Under the pieces are notes generated by a model. It saw only the letters and a list, made by a program, of their open reading frames with translations, was not told where the DNA came from and did not search any database. Positions 17,593-25,795 of a stretch of DNA of 64,000 bases are shown here, in pieces. Made by a program: the position numbers and the translations under genes. The DNA is taken from positions 2,868,068-2,932,067 of the forward strand of contig CAKZJV010000007.1 of assembly GCA_937120475.1 (NCBI GenBank). Direction: 5' to 3'. How positions within the stretch are numbered: position 1 is the stretch's first letter; every line of letters begins with the position of its first letter. The stretch is from an uncultured Cryomorphaceae bacterium. GTDB lineage: Bacteria > Bacteroidota > Bacteroidia > Flavobacteriales > Schleiferiaceae.

Positions 17593-19329
17593 TTACTGTT
17601 TGATAAAAATTTTCGTGAAGGATTGTTGGTCATCCTCTATCCTCAGCAAATAGGTCCCCGGGATTAGAAATCCCACATCCAGACTGATTTCATTTTGATT
17701 TTTTGTTAAGTCGAGAATCTTCTTCCCTCTTAAATCTATTACGGAAACTTTTCCGTGCATTCCCTCTAGATTTAAAGTACTATTTACGGGATTAGGGTAT
17801 AGAATAACTGACTGGGAAGCAGTGCCCTGATAGGTGTTCCCTAAAGTGGACGTGTGGTGGCAGGAAGTGAAAAGTCCTTCCGTACGCAATGCTTGCACCG
17901 GTATAGTTTTACTGCCCGGAATATGTGGAAAACCAATGAATGAAGATAAGGGGTGATTCATGGAGTAGAGGCTGCTGGTATTCAGGCTGGAAATGGGTGA
18001 TGGAAGAATGTGTCCTCTCACGAAATTACCATATTCATAGTGGTCTGCGCCCGGCAGATGATAAAGCCCTTTAAAAGGATCGAGGTTCGGGATTTCATTA
18101 CCTATAACATTTTGAGAATGGGTGCCCGAGGAAGCCATTATTACGAAGCCGTAGGATTCAGCCCGGTTTCTGAAGAATGTATTATAAGGGCCACTGGCAC
18201 CGTGTGAATTATCTATCACTATATTCTGCACCACATTTCCCTCCATAAGGTTCATGTAGGGATAATTGCCATGTAACACCAAGTCGCCAGCCGAATTTGA
18301 GGGTATAAAAGGCTCTGTCCAGTGAGGTTCCGTACTATAATTGAAGATTAGTACGTTGCCATTGGCACCGGCTTGTAATAGCATGCTGTGCCTTAAATGG
18401 TCAAAATTATTCTCCTGCACCAATACATCGCAACTGCCCAGGTGCAGCAAGGTACCGTAGGCCTTACCGCCACGACCATAGCTTATTCCCTTGTTAAAGT
18501 AGGAACCCTCAATAGTTATATTTTTAGAATAGCGCGTTTCCACGTGGGCATAGTCACAGCGACTGCTAGCTATGCCGCTAACGGTTGAATGTGATGTGAA
18601 GGAGAAGAAGACGTTGCTTTTTTGATCGTGCCACTGGTCCAATCTTTCAAGTTTAAGGCACCTGATATGCACTTCCCGGTTCATGTTCGCCTTGGTAAGA
18701 CTAGCATTTAACAATGGAGCGTAAGCCCTCCGTATTGGCTCCAGAACAAAAAGGGTGTCATTCCGGTGTACATCTACGGTTAAATACTGACCGCTGCTTC
18801 CGTAGGCCCAGCTATTGTGCATAAAATTATGATCATCGTCCACCAAGTATAAGATCTCTCCAGTATAAAATAAGGGAGCGGACGAATCAGTTCTAATAAA
18901 GTGCTGGCCTTTAAAAACACTATCGGTGAGCGGGCATGAATTTCCGTTAAGTCCATTACCAGTGCTGCTCAGGCAATGGCCTGCCTTGTCCATATCAAAC
19001 AGTAATTTGGAACTACCGCTACCTTGTCCGGTAAGCTTGGTGTAAGAGGGGATTTGTAAGGTAGATTTGAAGAGAAAATGTCCTTTTGGGAATATGTACT
19101 CCGTGGGAACTTGCTGTTGAGTGAGCAGGTTTTGGAGAATCGGACTTTGATCCACCTGGCCTAAGGTATCGCTAAAATAATTCTCAAGTAAAACTACCTG
19201 ATAACTTATCGTAGTATCTCCATTATAACCAACATGGCCCCAGTCCGTAAGGCGATCAACCGGAATGGTATGTTGTGCCAGGGCCAGGTAATATGTTCCC
19301 AGCAATATCCAAGTCAAAATCCACTTCAT
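17593..19329 (-). CDS. T9SS-exported beta-helix-like protein
   Basis: This 578-residue protein has a signal peptide (residues 1-18, ending YLALAQ). Its N-terminal part (PVDRLTDWGHVGYNGDTT and IFPKGHFLFKSTLQIPSYTK) resembles the pectate-lyase-3 / right-handed parallel beta-helix entry, with later short strands and many Asn/Gly/Ser turns. The last ~75 residues are a T9SS type A sorting domain (ILYPNPVNSTLNLEGM, VIDLRGKKIL, IPGTYLLRIED). No polysaccharide-lyase catalytic triad can be assigned by eye, so the enzyme activity is unproven. A polysaccharide-binding or -degrading surface protein is the most reasonable guess, which would fit the neighbouring HTCS sensor. Confidence 0.8.
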   Translation of the reverse strand: MKWILTWILLGTYYLALAQHTIPVDRLTDWGHVGYNGDTTISYQVVLLENYFSDTLGQVDQSPILQNLLTQQQVPTEYIFPKGHFLFKSTLQIPSYTKLTGQGSGSSKLLFDMDKAGHCLSSTGNGLNGNSCPLTDSVFKGQHFIRTDSSAPLFYTGEILYLVDDDHNFMHNSWAYGSSGQYLTVDVHRNDTLFVLEPIRRAYAPLLNASLTKANMNREVHIRCLKLERLDQWHDQKSNVFFSFTSHSTVSGIASSRCDYAHVETRYSKNITIEGSYFNKGISYGRGGKAYGTLLHLGSCDVLVQENNFDHLRHSMLLQAGANGNVLIFNYSTEPHWTEPFIPSNSAGDLVLHGNYPYMNLMEGNVVQNIVIDNSHGASGPYNTFFRNRAESYGFVIMASSGTHSQNVIGNEIPNLDPFKGLYHLPGADHYEYGNFVRGHILPSPISSLNTSSLYSMNHPLSSFIGFPHIPGSKTIPVQALRTEGLFTSCHHTSTLGNTYQGTASQSVILYPNPVNSTLNLEGMHGKVSVIDLRGKKILDLTKNQNEISLDVGFLIPGTYLLRIEDDQQSFTKIFIKQ

Positions 19330-19347
19330 AAATCAAACAGCTATTGG

Positions 19348-19355
19348 CAAAGTTA
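19348..19355 (-). promoter_or_regulatory. Candidate -7 element for the beta-helix protein
   Basis: On the minus strand this reads TAACTTTG, an exact TAnnTTTG match about 20 bases upstream of the start at 19329. No convincing TTTG lies at the -33 distance, so this is a modest call. Confidence 0.35.
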
Positions 19356-19460
19356 AGGGGTACCTAATTATTGCCTTAGGCCTTAACCTTAAAATGAAAG
19401 CTACTTTTAGTCTAGTTACTTGGATTTACGTTTTTTCCTTGGATAAGGATTGCTAAGTGA

Positions 19461-20069
19461 TTAGAATAACCTCCTTCGTTCTTTCGGGTCGGGTGCATTT
19501 TTGGTCCATTCCAGTGGACCATCGCACAATAGTTCAATGACCATAGTATTAGGTTGGCCAAAATAAGTCAACAAGGTTTTTTTCCAGTACTTAAAATTTT
19601 CTTCGCTCCAATCACTGCAGCGGTAGTTGCAAACCATAATTTCATTATCGTTAATTAAAACGATGGAAGGAGTTCCATATTGATATTTTCGAATGGGGCG
19701 GCCCGGTCTGATGGCCTCACCTTCTATAAAATTACCCATCCAATCTTTTAAAGCATACTGACGATCGAGTAGGGTTTCATAGGCAAAAAAGGAAAAGTAA
19801 AACTTTTGGTAGCCGGTATTGCCAATGTTGTTCTCCAGCTTTTCCTTGCTCTTCAGCATAAACTCATCTTTCCAGGCGTATTCCGAATCATCAATAGACC
19901 CTATACTGCGGTCATCAATGTTTAAATATTTTTTTTCATAGTCTGCCTCATGATCCGCCACGAAGGCAGAAAGCTTTTGCCGTAACTCCTCATTTTGAGC
20001 CTGTAAGATGGGAGATGAGCTTAACAGCAAGAACAGTAATAAAGGGAGGCTAATTCTCATTTTAGGCAT
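19461..20069 (-). CDS. Unknown secreted protein
   Basis: This 202-residue protein has a signal peptide (residues 1-24, ending SPILQAQ) and no lipobox. The mature portion is charged and predicted mainly helical at first (EELRQKLSAFVADHEADYEKK), then beta-rich with many aromatic residues. There are two close Cys residues in NYRCSDW and LLCDGP. No family was recognised. It is transcribed toward the beta-helix protein gene, 131 bases away, so a shared transcript is possible but not shown. An alternative start at the fourth codon would change the signal peptide very little. Confidence 0.7.
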   Translation of the reverse strand: MPKMRISLPLLLFLLLSSSPILQAQNEELRQKLSAFVADHEADYEKKYLNIDDRSIGSIDDSEYAWKDEFMLKSKEKLENNIGNTGYQKFYFSFFAYETLLDRQYALKDWMGNFIEGEAIRPGRPIRKYQYGTPSIVLINDNEIMVCNYRCSDWSEENFKYWKKTLLTYFGQPNTMVIELLCDGPLEWTKNAPDPKERRRLF

Positions 20070-20141
20070 TTTTTTGAATTTTAAATGTAACTTTTTATCT
20101 TATTAAATATGTAAGGCTCTGTTTTTCAGGAATAAAAAATA

Positions 20142-20174
20142 TTTGGAAATACACGTAGCTTAAGTGTATATTTG
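20142..20174 (+). promoter_or_regulatory. Promoter-like sequence upstream of a possible small RNA
   Basis: TTTG at 20142-20145 and an exact -7 box TATATTTG at 20167-20174 are 21 bp apart, within the spacing tolerated by Bacteroidota sigma-A. Transcription would start at about 20181 on the plus strand. Confidence 0.45.
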
Positions 20175-20180
20175 TCCATA

Positions 20181-20253
20181 GAGTAGAGTTTTCAAATGTT
20201 TCATGACTTGACCTTTTAGGTTAATCAAGCCCTCCACCTGGAGGGCTTTTTTT
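20181..20253 (+). ncRNA. Candidate small RNA (promoter to terminator, about 73 nt)
   Basis: No protein gene lies between the promoter-like sequence at 20142-20174 and a strong intrinsic terminator at 20227-20253. The predicted transcript is about 73 nt, ending in a 9-bp stem with a 4-nt loop and a run of T residues. It includes a possible 7-codon frame beginning near 20196, but a leader peptide needs a downstream gene and none exists on this strand for over 1.2 kb. I cannot match it to a known RNA family. Confidence 0.35.
20227..20253 (+). terminator. Strong Rho-independent terminator
   Basis: AAGCCCTCC (20227-20235) pairs perfectly with GGAGGGCTT (20240-20248) around the loop ACCT and is followed by a T run. 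It has no protein gene in front of it on the plus strand. Confidence 0.85.
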
Positions 20254-20587
20254 ATGGGGGTTCTCAGCGTTTGGAATTTTTTACAAAGCGGCTCAAAATG
20301 TACTATGTGCCCCCGAGTGTGCCCCCCGCTCATTTTCTACACCCCTGTTTTTTGCAATCAACTCTAGGCAGGGCGGTACTTTTCGCCATTGATCCCAGCA
20401 ACATAATTCAAAAGTAATGGAAAGCAATGTTAATGCCGAGCTTGATTTTAAATTCAATCGCTGGGTATAGAGTCCTTGGCGATTACGACTCCTGATAGCC
20501 TTAAGTAATGGATTACCCGAGCCCAGAGTAAGCGTATATGCCGCTCGGGGCTACTGGCCGGTTTATGGAGAAGGTGGAAAGCAAACT

Positions 20588-21022
20588 TCACCCAGCGGAT
20601 AAATTTTCCACTTTGTATTTGACTTTAAGGTCCATTAACTGCCGTGCCAATTGATGGTAAATAAAGTAATGATCCGTAATACTACCCACCACCAGCTCAA
20701 AACACTTACGATCCAGGAAGAGGGCCTTGGCCGGAGATACATTGTGCCAGTTAAACGAGTGCAGGCGAAACTGCAGGAATTCCTCCAGGCCTACCATCGC
20801 ACCTGATTCCAGGTAAATAATGGTTTGGTGAGCAGTAAACTGACGTACCGAACCGGAGAGTAGCCAATAAAAACCACTGGGCGGGTCGCCCTGGCGAAAG
20901 AGGGTTTCACCGGAACCATCAAACTCGTGGTAGCTGCTATGTAAAACCAAGTTTTCTGCCTGCTCCGTATTCGCGTCCGGCCATAACTGCTTTACCCATG
21001 TTACACGTTCGTCAAAGGTCAT
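20588..21022 (-). CDS. Stand-alone cyclic-nucleotide-binding-domain protein (Crp-like, no HTH)
   Basis: This 144-residue protein matches only the sensory half of Crp/Fnr proteins. It has the beta-roll with GETLFRQGDPPSGFYWLLSG and a closing helix VGSITDHYFIYHQLARQLMDLKVKY, which is the dimerisation helix. It ends where the DNA-binding winged helix would begin, and the stop at 20588 is a genuine end with no continuing HTH frame that I could see. It might bind a small ligand or heterodimerise with a full Crp/Fnr protein. The gene lies 72 bases downstream of the fnr-like gene and has a consensus FNR box 59 bases upstream of its start, implying oxygen-dependent expression. Confidence 0.8.
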   Translation of the reverse strand: MTFDERVTWVKQLWPDANTEQAENLVLHSSYHEFDGSGETLFRQGDPPSGFYWLLSGSVRQFTAHQTIIYLESGAMVGLEEFLQFRLHSFNWHNVSPAKALFLDRKCFELVVGSITDHYFIYHQLARQLMDLKVKYKVENLSAG

Positions 21023-21080
21023 AATACTACATCAACCGCTTAATAAGGGCTAAAGTAGATGGGGCATTACAGGTGGGAAA

Positions 21081-21092
21081 TGATTTTTATCA
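21081..21092. promoter_or_regulatory. FNR-type box upstream of the cNMP-domain gene
   Basis: TGATTTTTATCA, an exact TGAT-N4-ATCA palindrome, lies 59 bases upstream of the start at 21022 and just after the stop of the fnr-like gene. Confidence 0.65.
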
Positions 21093-21094
21093 GC

Positions 21095-21814
21095 TTATTC
21101 AAAAACGGCCGCAATTTTACGCAGGCCCGGCCGGTCTTCCAATTTAATCCTGCGGCCCTGGGTGGAAATACGACCTTCCTCCTTCAGTTCAGAGAGCAAT
21201 CGAATGGCCGACTCTGTAGCCGTACCTACCATATTGGCAATCTCCTCACGGGTAAGCTTAATATCCAGGAAGCCTTCTTCATCTTCACCAAAGGTAGCCC
21301 GGAGGATCAGTAGTATTTCAGCCAAGCGTTCCCGTACCGTTTTTTGGGCCAGGCTGGCAATCATCTTACCTGCTTCTCCCAATTCATGGCAGGATAGCTT
21401 CAGTACGTTCAGTGAAAACTTTGGATTTCCTTCAATCACCTCAAAAAAAGAGGATTTAGGGATATAGCAGGCATAGGTATCCACCAGGGCGGTAATAGAG
21501 GCACTTATGGGTTCATCACTCAGGATACTGCGGTAGCCGATCAGGTCACCATTGGTAGCGAAGCGGATGATCTGTTCTTTGCCCTCCGGCCCCATTTTAT
21601 ACAGCTTGGCCTTGCCTTTATGAATGCAATACACACCCTGGGGGCGGGCACCTTCGTGCATAATCACCTGCCCCTTACGAAAGGAAACACAGGTTTTTAA
21701 GCGGCTGATGGTATCCAACTCATCCGTGCCCAGGTTGTGGAAGGCACTGTCACTGCGGTTTCTGCAAAACTGGCAATGTAAAGGTGGTTCAGCACTGTCG
21801 TGGGTAGCTCTCAT
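21095..21814 (-). CDS. fnr: Crp/Fnr family transcriptional regulator, FNR-like
   Basis: This 239-residue regulator has an N-terminal HCQFC (Cys14, Cys17), a cNMP-type beta-roll (RKGQVIMHEGARPQGVYCIHKG), a dimerisation helix and a C-terminal winged helix with LTREEIANMVGTATESAIR. In classical FNR four cysteines hold the oxygen-sensing 4Fe-4S cluster. Here only one CxxC pair is at the N-terminus, but further Cys residues occur (Cys42 and two later in the beta-roll), so a cluster is possible but not certain. The gene is divergent from ccoI and shares a palindromic site with it. The regulator probably senses low oxygen and controls the cco genes. The symbol is given for the FNR-like subgroup, not as proof of orthology. 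Confidence 0.88.
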   Translation of the reverse strand: MRATHDSAEPPLHCQFCRNRSDSAFHNLGTDELDTISRLKTCVSFRKGQVIMHEGARPQGVYCIHKGKAKLYKMGPEGKEQIIRFATNGDLIGYRSILSDEPISASITALVDTYACYIPKSSFFEVIEGNPKFSLNVLKLSCHELGEAGKMIASLAQKTVRERLAEILLILRATFGEDEEGFLDIKLTREEIANMVGTATESAIRLLSELKEEGRISTQGRRIKLEDRPGLRKIAAVFE

Positions 21815-21828
21815 AGTGCTTCAAAAAT

Positions 21829-21842
21829 ATGACAATTGTCAT
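21829..21842. promoter_or_regulatory. Variant FNR-type palindrome between fnr and ccoI
   Basis: ATGACAATTGTCAT is a perfect 14-bp palindrome. It differs from TGAT-N4-ATCA by T to C and A to G at symmetric positions (TGAC-AATT-GTCA). It sits 15 bases from the fnr start and 35 bases from the ccoI start, suited to autoregulation and shared control. Confidence 0.55.
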
Positions 21843-21876
21843 TTTTAAGCTCAATACTTAGGTAGATTTTTGAAGT

Positions 21877-24240
21877 ATGAAACTGACCACCACTCAACTG
21901 GAATGTGATCATTGCCATCTGCCGGTATTGGATAAGGTAAGCGGGACGGATGGTCAAAAATTATACTGCTGTTATGGTTGTAAGGTGGTAGATGAATTGC
22001 TGAATGAAAAGCGCAGCCTCCCGGATCCCGATAATTGGACTACCCACAAGTATGCCTACCTGGATGAACCTAAAATACGCAGCGGCCTGCTGGATTTTGA
22101 AGAGGATCATTTCGCCCGGGTGCGCCTGCACTTACCGGCTATTCATTGTTCCAGTTGCATTTACCTGCTGGAGAGTCTTCCCGAAGTGGATGAAGCCATT
22201 ATAGAGGTGCAGGTACACTTTGCCCGTAAGGAAGTCAGCCTCACCTTCCGCCCGGATCGCATTCGCCTGTCGCAATTGGGGGCACTTCTGGATTACATCG
22301 GTTACCGGCCAGACTTTCAAACGCAGCTCAGTGGCAAGGGTAAAGAAAAGAACGGCTTGCTCATTCAGTTGGGGGTAGCAGGTTTCTTTTTTGGCAATAC
22401 CATGTTACTGGCCCTACCGGAATATTTACACAGCAGCCTGGCAGCAGATGCTGTCCTGCAGACTTTTTTTCGTTACCTCATGTTGCTGTTTAGCCTGCCG
22501 GTAATCGGTTACAGCGCCAGGGATTATTTCATCAATGCGGCAAAGGCCCTGCGGGCGGGGATCCTCAGTATAGACCTGCCCATTGCATTAGGGGTAAGTG
22601 TCCTGTTCATCCGTTCGGTGTACGAAGTGCTAAGCCACAGCGGGGCAGGATATTTTGACAGCCTTAGTGGCCTTGTCTTTTTCCTGCTGATCGGGAAGTG
22701 GTACCAGCAAAAAACCTATTCCAATTTTTCCTTTGACCGCGACTTTCGTTCCTTCCTGCCCCTGGCGGCTAACCTGGTTTTAAAGAATGATGTGGAAAAA
22801 CCCATTTCAGTGGATGACCTGCAAAAGGGAGACATCATAAGAGTTCGCCAGGGGGAGGTGGTACCGGCTGATGCGGTACTGATACACCACCCCTGCCAAG
22901 CCGATTACAGCTATATTACCGGGGAGTCCGTACCACTTACCAAACAGCCTGGAGAAACCGTTTTTGCCGGGGCTCGTATTCAGGGAGCCGCTGCTCAGTT
23001 GGAGGTGAAAAGCACGGTAGATCGCTCCTACCTTTCTTCCCTTTGGAAAAGCGAGAGTTTTAAAAATACCGGGCACAAAAGAGGGGACTCCCTTACCGAC
23101 CGTATTTCCCGCTACTTTACCCCCGCCATTATTGCCGTTGCCGGTATTGCGGCATTGGCCTGGTCTTTCACCGATGCTTCCAAGGCCCTTACCGTATTTA
23201 CAGCCGTATTGATTGTGGCCTGCCCCTGTGCATTGGCACTGGCTGAGCCCTTCGCTTCCGGCAGCATGATGCGCTGGTTTGGCCGTCACGGTTTTTTCCT
23301 GAAAAATGCGAATGTGCTGAACCGCATGACCGGAATTAGCCGCATTGTGTTTGATAAAACCGGAACTCTGACACAACAAAATAATATTCAGGTGCAATGG
23401 AAAGGTGAACAGCTTTCAACCAGCCAAAAAAGAGCTGTTGCCTCCATTGCGCTAAATGCCCAGCACCCGCTGGCCAAACCATTACTCGCCTTTTTGAATA
23501 CGGATATCTCCACTACCGCAATACCCGCTCAATTTACCGAAGCCAGCGGGGAGGGCGTTACCGCCCGGGTAAGCGGTTCCGCTTACCGGCTGGGCAAGGC
23601 CTCCTATCTCAATATCAGGGATAAGGCCCAAAGCACCGCAGTGTATGTGGAAGAGAACGGCCAACTTCTTGGGTACTTCTCCTTTTACCAGCAAACCCGG
23701 GAAGAAACCACCCAGGTGCTCAAGAAGCTACAAGCCGATTACGGAGTCTCCCTACTCAGCGGTGATAACGAAGCCGAACGCCTGCGCTTTGAAAAGATAT
23801 TAGGATCTGAAGCCACATTGCACTTCAACCAGTCTCCGCACCAAAAGCTGGAGCATTTGCAAAACCTCCAAAAGCGAGGTGAAAGAGTAGCCATGATCGG
23901 TGATGGGCTGAACGATGCCGGAGCTCTGCAACAAAGTGAAGTAGGCATTAGCCTCTGTGAGAAGAACGTGAACTTTTTCCCGGCCAGTGATGCTTTGCTG
24001 CTAGCTGATTCCTTTGGCAAACTGAACCAATTCATGCAACTCAGCCGCATGAACCGCAAGATTATCTACCGGGCTTTTACCCTCTCCCTCCTTTATAACT
24101 TGCTCGGTCTAAGCTTTGCCATAGCCGGGGTACTCAGTCCATTGGTGTGCGCTATCCTCATGCCGGTAAGTTCGGTATCGGTGGTGGTGTTCACCACTTT
24201 GGCGAGCCGGTATTATGCGGAAAGGGTTTTAAGGCCTTAA
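21877..24240 (+). CDS. ccoI: Cbb3 oxidase-associated copper P-type ATPase CcoI/FixI
   Basis: This 787-residue P1B-type ATPase has a Cys-rich N-terminus (ECDHCH, then CCYGC), typical of the FixI/CcoI branch. A heavy-metal-associated domain follows with CSSC at residues 91-94. The transmembrane CPC motif is at residues 449-451, phosphorylation motif DKTGT at 493-497, the HP motif in AQHPLAKP and GDGLND at about 675-680. CcoI exports copper across the inner membrane for assembly of the CuB centre of cbb3 oxidase. It is separated from the cco structural operon by about 5 kb but adjoins the FNR-like regulator and a shared operator. Confidence 0.95.
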   Translation: MKLTTTQLECDHCHLPVLDKVSGTDGQKLYCCYGCKVVDELLNEKRSLPDPDNWTTHKYAYLDEPKIRSGLLDFEEDHFARVRLHLPAIHCSSCIYLLESLPEVDEAIIEVQVHFARKEVSLTFRPDRIRLSQLGALLDYIGYRPDFQTQLSGKGKEKNGLLIQLGVAGFFFGNTMLLALPEYLHSSLAADAVLQTFFRYLMLLFSLPVIGYSARDYFINAAKALRAGILSIDLPIALGVSVLFIRSVYEVLSHSGAGYFDSLSGLVFFLLIGKWYQQKTYSNFSFDRDFRSFLPLAANLVLKNDVEKPISVDDLQKGDIIRVRQGEVVPADAVLIHHPCQADYSYITGESVPLTKQPGETVFAGARIQGAAAQLEVKSTVDRSYLSSLWKSESFKNTGHKRGDSLTDRISRYFTPAIIAVAGIAALAWSFTDASKALTVFTAVLIVACPCALALAEPFASGSMMRWFGRHGFFLKNANVLNRMTGISRIVFDKTGTLTQQNNIQVQWKGEQLSTSQKRAVASIALNAQHPLAKPLLAFLNTDISTTAIPAQFTEASGEGVTARVSGSAYRLGKASYLNIRDKAQSTAVYVEENGQLLGYFSFYQQTREETTQVLKKLQADYGVSLLSGDNEAERLRFEKILGSEATLHFNQSPHQKLEHLQNLQKRGERVAMIGDGLNDAGALQQSEVGISLCEKNVNFFPASDALLLADSFGKLNQFMQLSRMNRKIIYRAFTLSLLYNLLGLSFAIAGVLSPLVCAILMPVSSVSVVVFTTLASRYYAERVLRP

Positions 24241-24360
24241 TGTCGTAAGCTTACCTGCTGCAAGCAAGGTTTGAAGGTTTTACTAATAACTATTGCGCTA
24301 GCAACTAAAGACTATGTTTCAAAACCTTTACGTAAATTAAAACTGCCAATCAACGAGAAA

Positions 24361-25737
24361 ATGAGTCTTAAAACCAATCAATTATCGCTTCGATTTTTAG
24401 GGGGAGCAGGTACCGTTACCGGATCCAAAACACTGGTCAATTTTAATGGCCAGAAGATATTGGTGGACTGTGGTTTATTTCAGGGGGTAAAAAGTCTGCG
24501 CCAGCAAAACTGGACCGACCTGGATGACTCGGAAGAGATCACTGATGTGATCCTCACCCACGCTCATCTCGATCATTGCGGATATCTACCGCGATTAGTA
24601 CGCCAGGGATTTAAAGGAGCTATCCACTGTACGCCCATTACAGCGCGGTTGGCTGAGATCATTTTATTGGACAGTGCCAAAATACAGGAGGAGGATGCGG
24701 CAGAAGCCAACCGTAAACACTACTCCAAACACAGCCCGGCCCAACCGCTTTACAATACAAAAGACGTTCATAAATGCCTGCAGCTATTTTATACGCATGA
24801 ATTTGATGAATGGATGGTACCGGGTCCCGATCTGCGCTTCCGTTTCATTGTCAATGGTCATATCCCGGGTAGCGGAATGGTAGAGCTGCATGCAGGCAGT
24901 AAGATCATTGTTTTTTCGGGTGACCTGGGGCGTATTCAGCCCTTGATCGTACCGAAACCACGAAAGTTACCCCATTGTGACTTACTCATCCTGGAATCCA
25001 CTTATGGTGACCGCTTACACAGCATACTTTCACCCTTTGAGCAATTGGAAGAGCTTATCAATAAGGCCTACCAGCGGAAAGGTCAGGTGCTAATCCCCAG
25101 TTTTGCCGTAGAACGCAGCCAGGAGATCATTTATCTTTTGTTAAAGCTGATGAGCGAGAAGAAGATTGCTCCTCAAAAAATCTACTTGGACAGTCCTATG
25201 GCGGCTGCGGTTACGGAGGTACTACGAAATTTTTATAGCTTTCTGCACGATCCTGAACTCCGCCATGCACTGACCCAACAGTTTGAAGTGGTCTCAGATC
25301 ATCGCGCCTCACGTACCATTGTGAGCATGGCCGAACCAAAGATCGTTATTGCCGGCAGCGGTATGATCACCGGGGGCCGCATACTGCACCATTTGGAAGC
25401 TCACATCAGCGATCCTAAAACCATGGTGATACTTCCCGGGTTTCAGGCACCCGGCACACGTGGCCACAGCTTGGCCAACCGTGCCTCAGAAGTGAAATTC
25501 TTTGGAAAATACCACGCTGTGAAAGCCGAGATCATACAGCTTCATGGACTCTCTGCCCATGCTGATCGTGAGGAAATGGTGGAGTGGATCAAAAAATCGG
25601 ATCAACTTCCTGGCCGCATTGTGCTCAATCACGGTGAACCACATTCTTCCGATTGCCTGCGCGTAAAACTGGAACATGAGTTCAATATCCCGGTGCGGGT
25701 AGCTAGCGCTAATATGGAACTTGTGCTTGATTTTTAA
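24361..25737 (+). CDS. Metallo-beta-lactamase fold / beta-CASP RNase-like protein
   Basis: This 458-residue protein has THAHLDH (residues 66-72), GHIPGSGM and SGDLGR of the MBL metal site. A beta-CASP insertion (SFAVERSQEIIYLL) is followed by the C-terminal RNA-metabolising block with AGSGMITGGRILHHLE and HGLSAHADREEM. This matches the CPSF/YSH1-like exonuclease group found in many Bacteroidota. Its physiological RNA substrates are unknown. The ATG at 24361 was chosen: the frame is open upstream but the extra 30 residues have no family match. It lies 120 bases downstream of ccoI; no FNR box was seen in this gap, so it may be co-transcribed. Confidence 0.9.
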   Translation: MSLKTNQLSLRFLGGAGTVTGSKTLVNFNGQKILVDCGLFQGVKSLRQQNWTDLDDSEEITDVILTHAHLDHCGYLPRLVRQGFKGAIHCTPITARLAEIILLDSAKIQEEDAAEANRKHYSKHSPAQPLYNTKDVHKCLQLFYTHEFDEWMVPGPDLRFRFIVNGHIPGSGMVELHAGSKIIVFSGDLGRIQPLIVPKPRKLPHCDLLILESTYGDRLHSILSPFEQLEELINKAYQRKGQVLIPSFAVERSQEIIYLLLKLMSEKKIAPQKIYLDSPMAAAVTEVLRNFYSFLHDPELRHALTQQFEVVSDHRASRTIVSMAEPKIVIAGSGMITGGRILHHLEAHISDPKTMVILPGFQAPGTRGHSLANRASEVKFFGKYHAVKAEIIQLHGLSAHADREEMVEWIKKSDQLPGRIVLNHGEPHSSDCLRVKLEHEFNIPVRVASANMELVLDF

Positions 25738-25795
25738 GAAGTTGGAAACTCATGGTTATCTGAAAACTTTGAACTAAAAACTAATAACTCCCCAA

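Larger units (their letters stand above)
20070..20587. other. Non-coding region with a possible small RNA and no recognisable gene
   Basis: This is 518 bases without a supported protein gene. The left part contains a promoter-terminator pair (20142-20253) listed separately. Near 20310-20332 is a short tandem imperfect repeat, TGTGCCCCCGAG then TGTGCCCCCCGC. Near 20516-20549 is a 7-bp stem (CCCGAGC with GCTCGGG) with a 20-nt loop and no T-run. The rest shows no tRNA-like fold and no decayed gene I could identify. Confidence 0.55.

Noticed and set aside
20310-20332. Tandem TGTGCCCCC repeats as a possible integration core.
   Set aside because: No integrase, tRNA or second copy of the sequence was seen nearby, so an attachment site is not supported.
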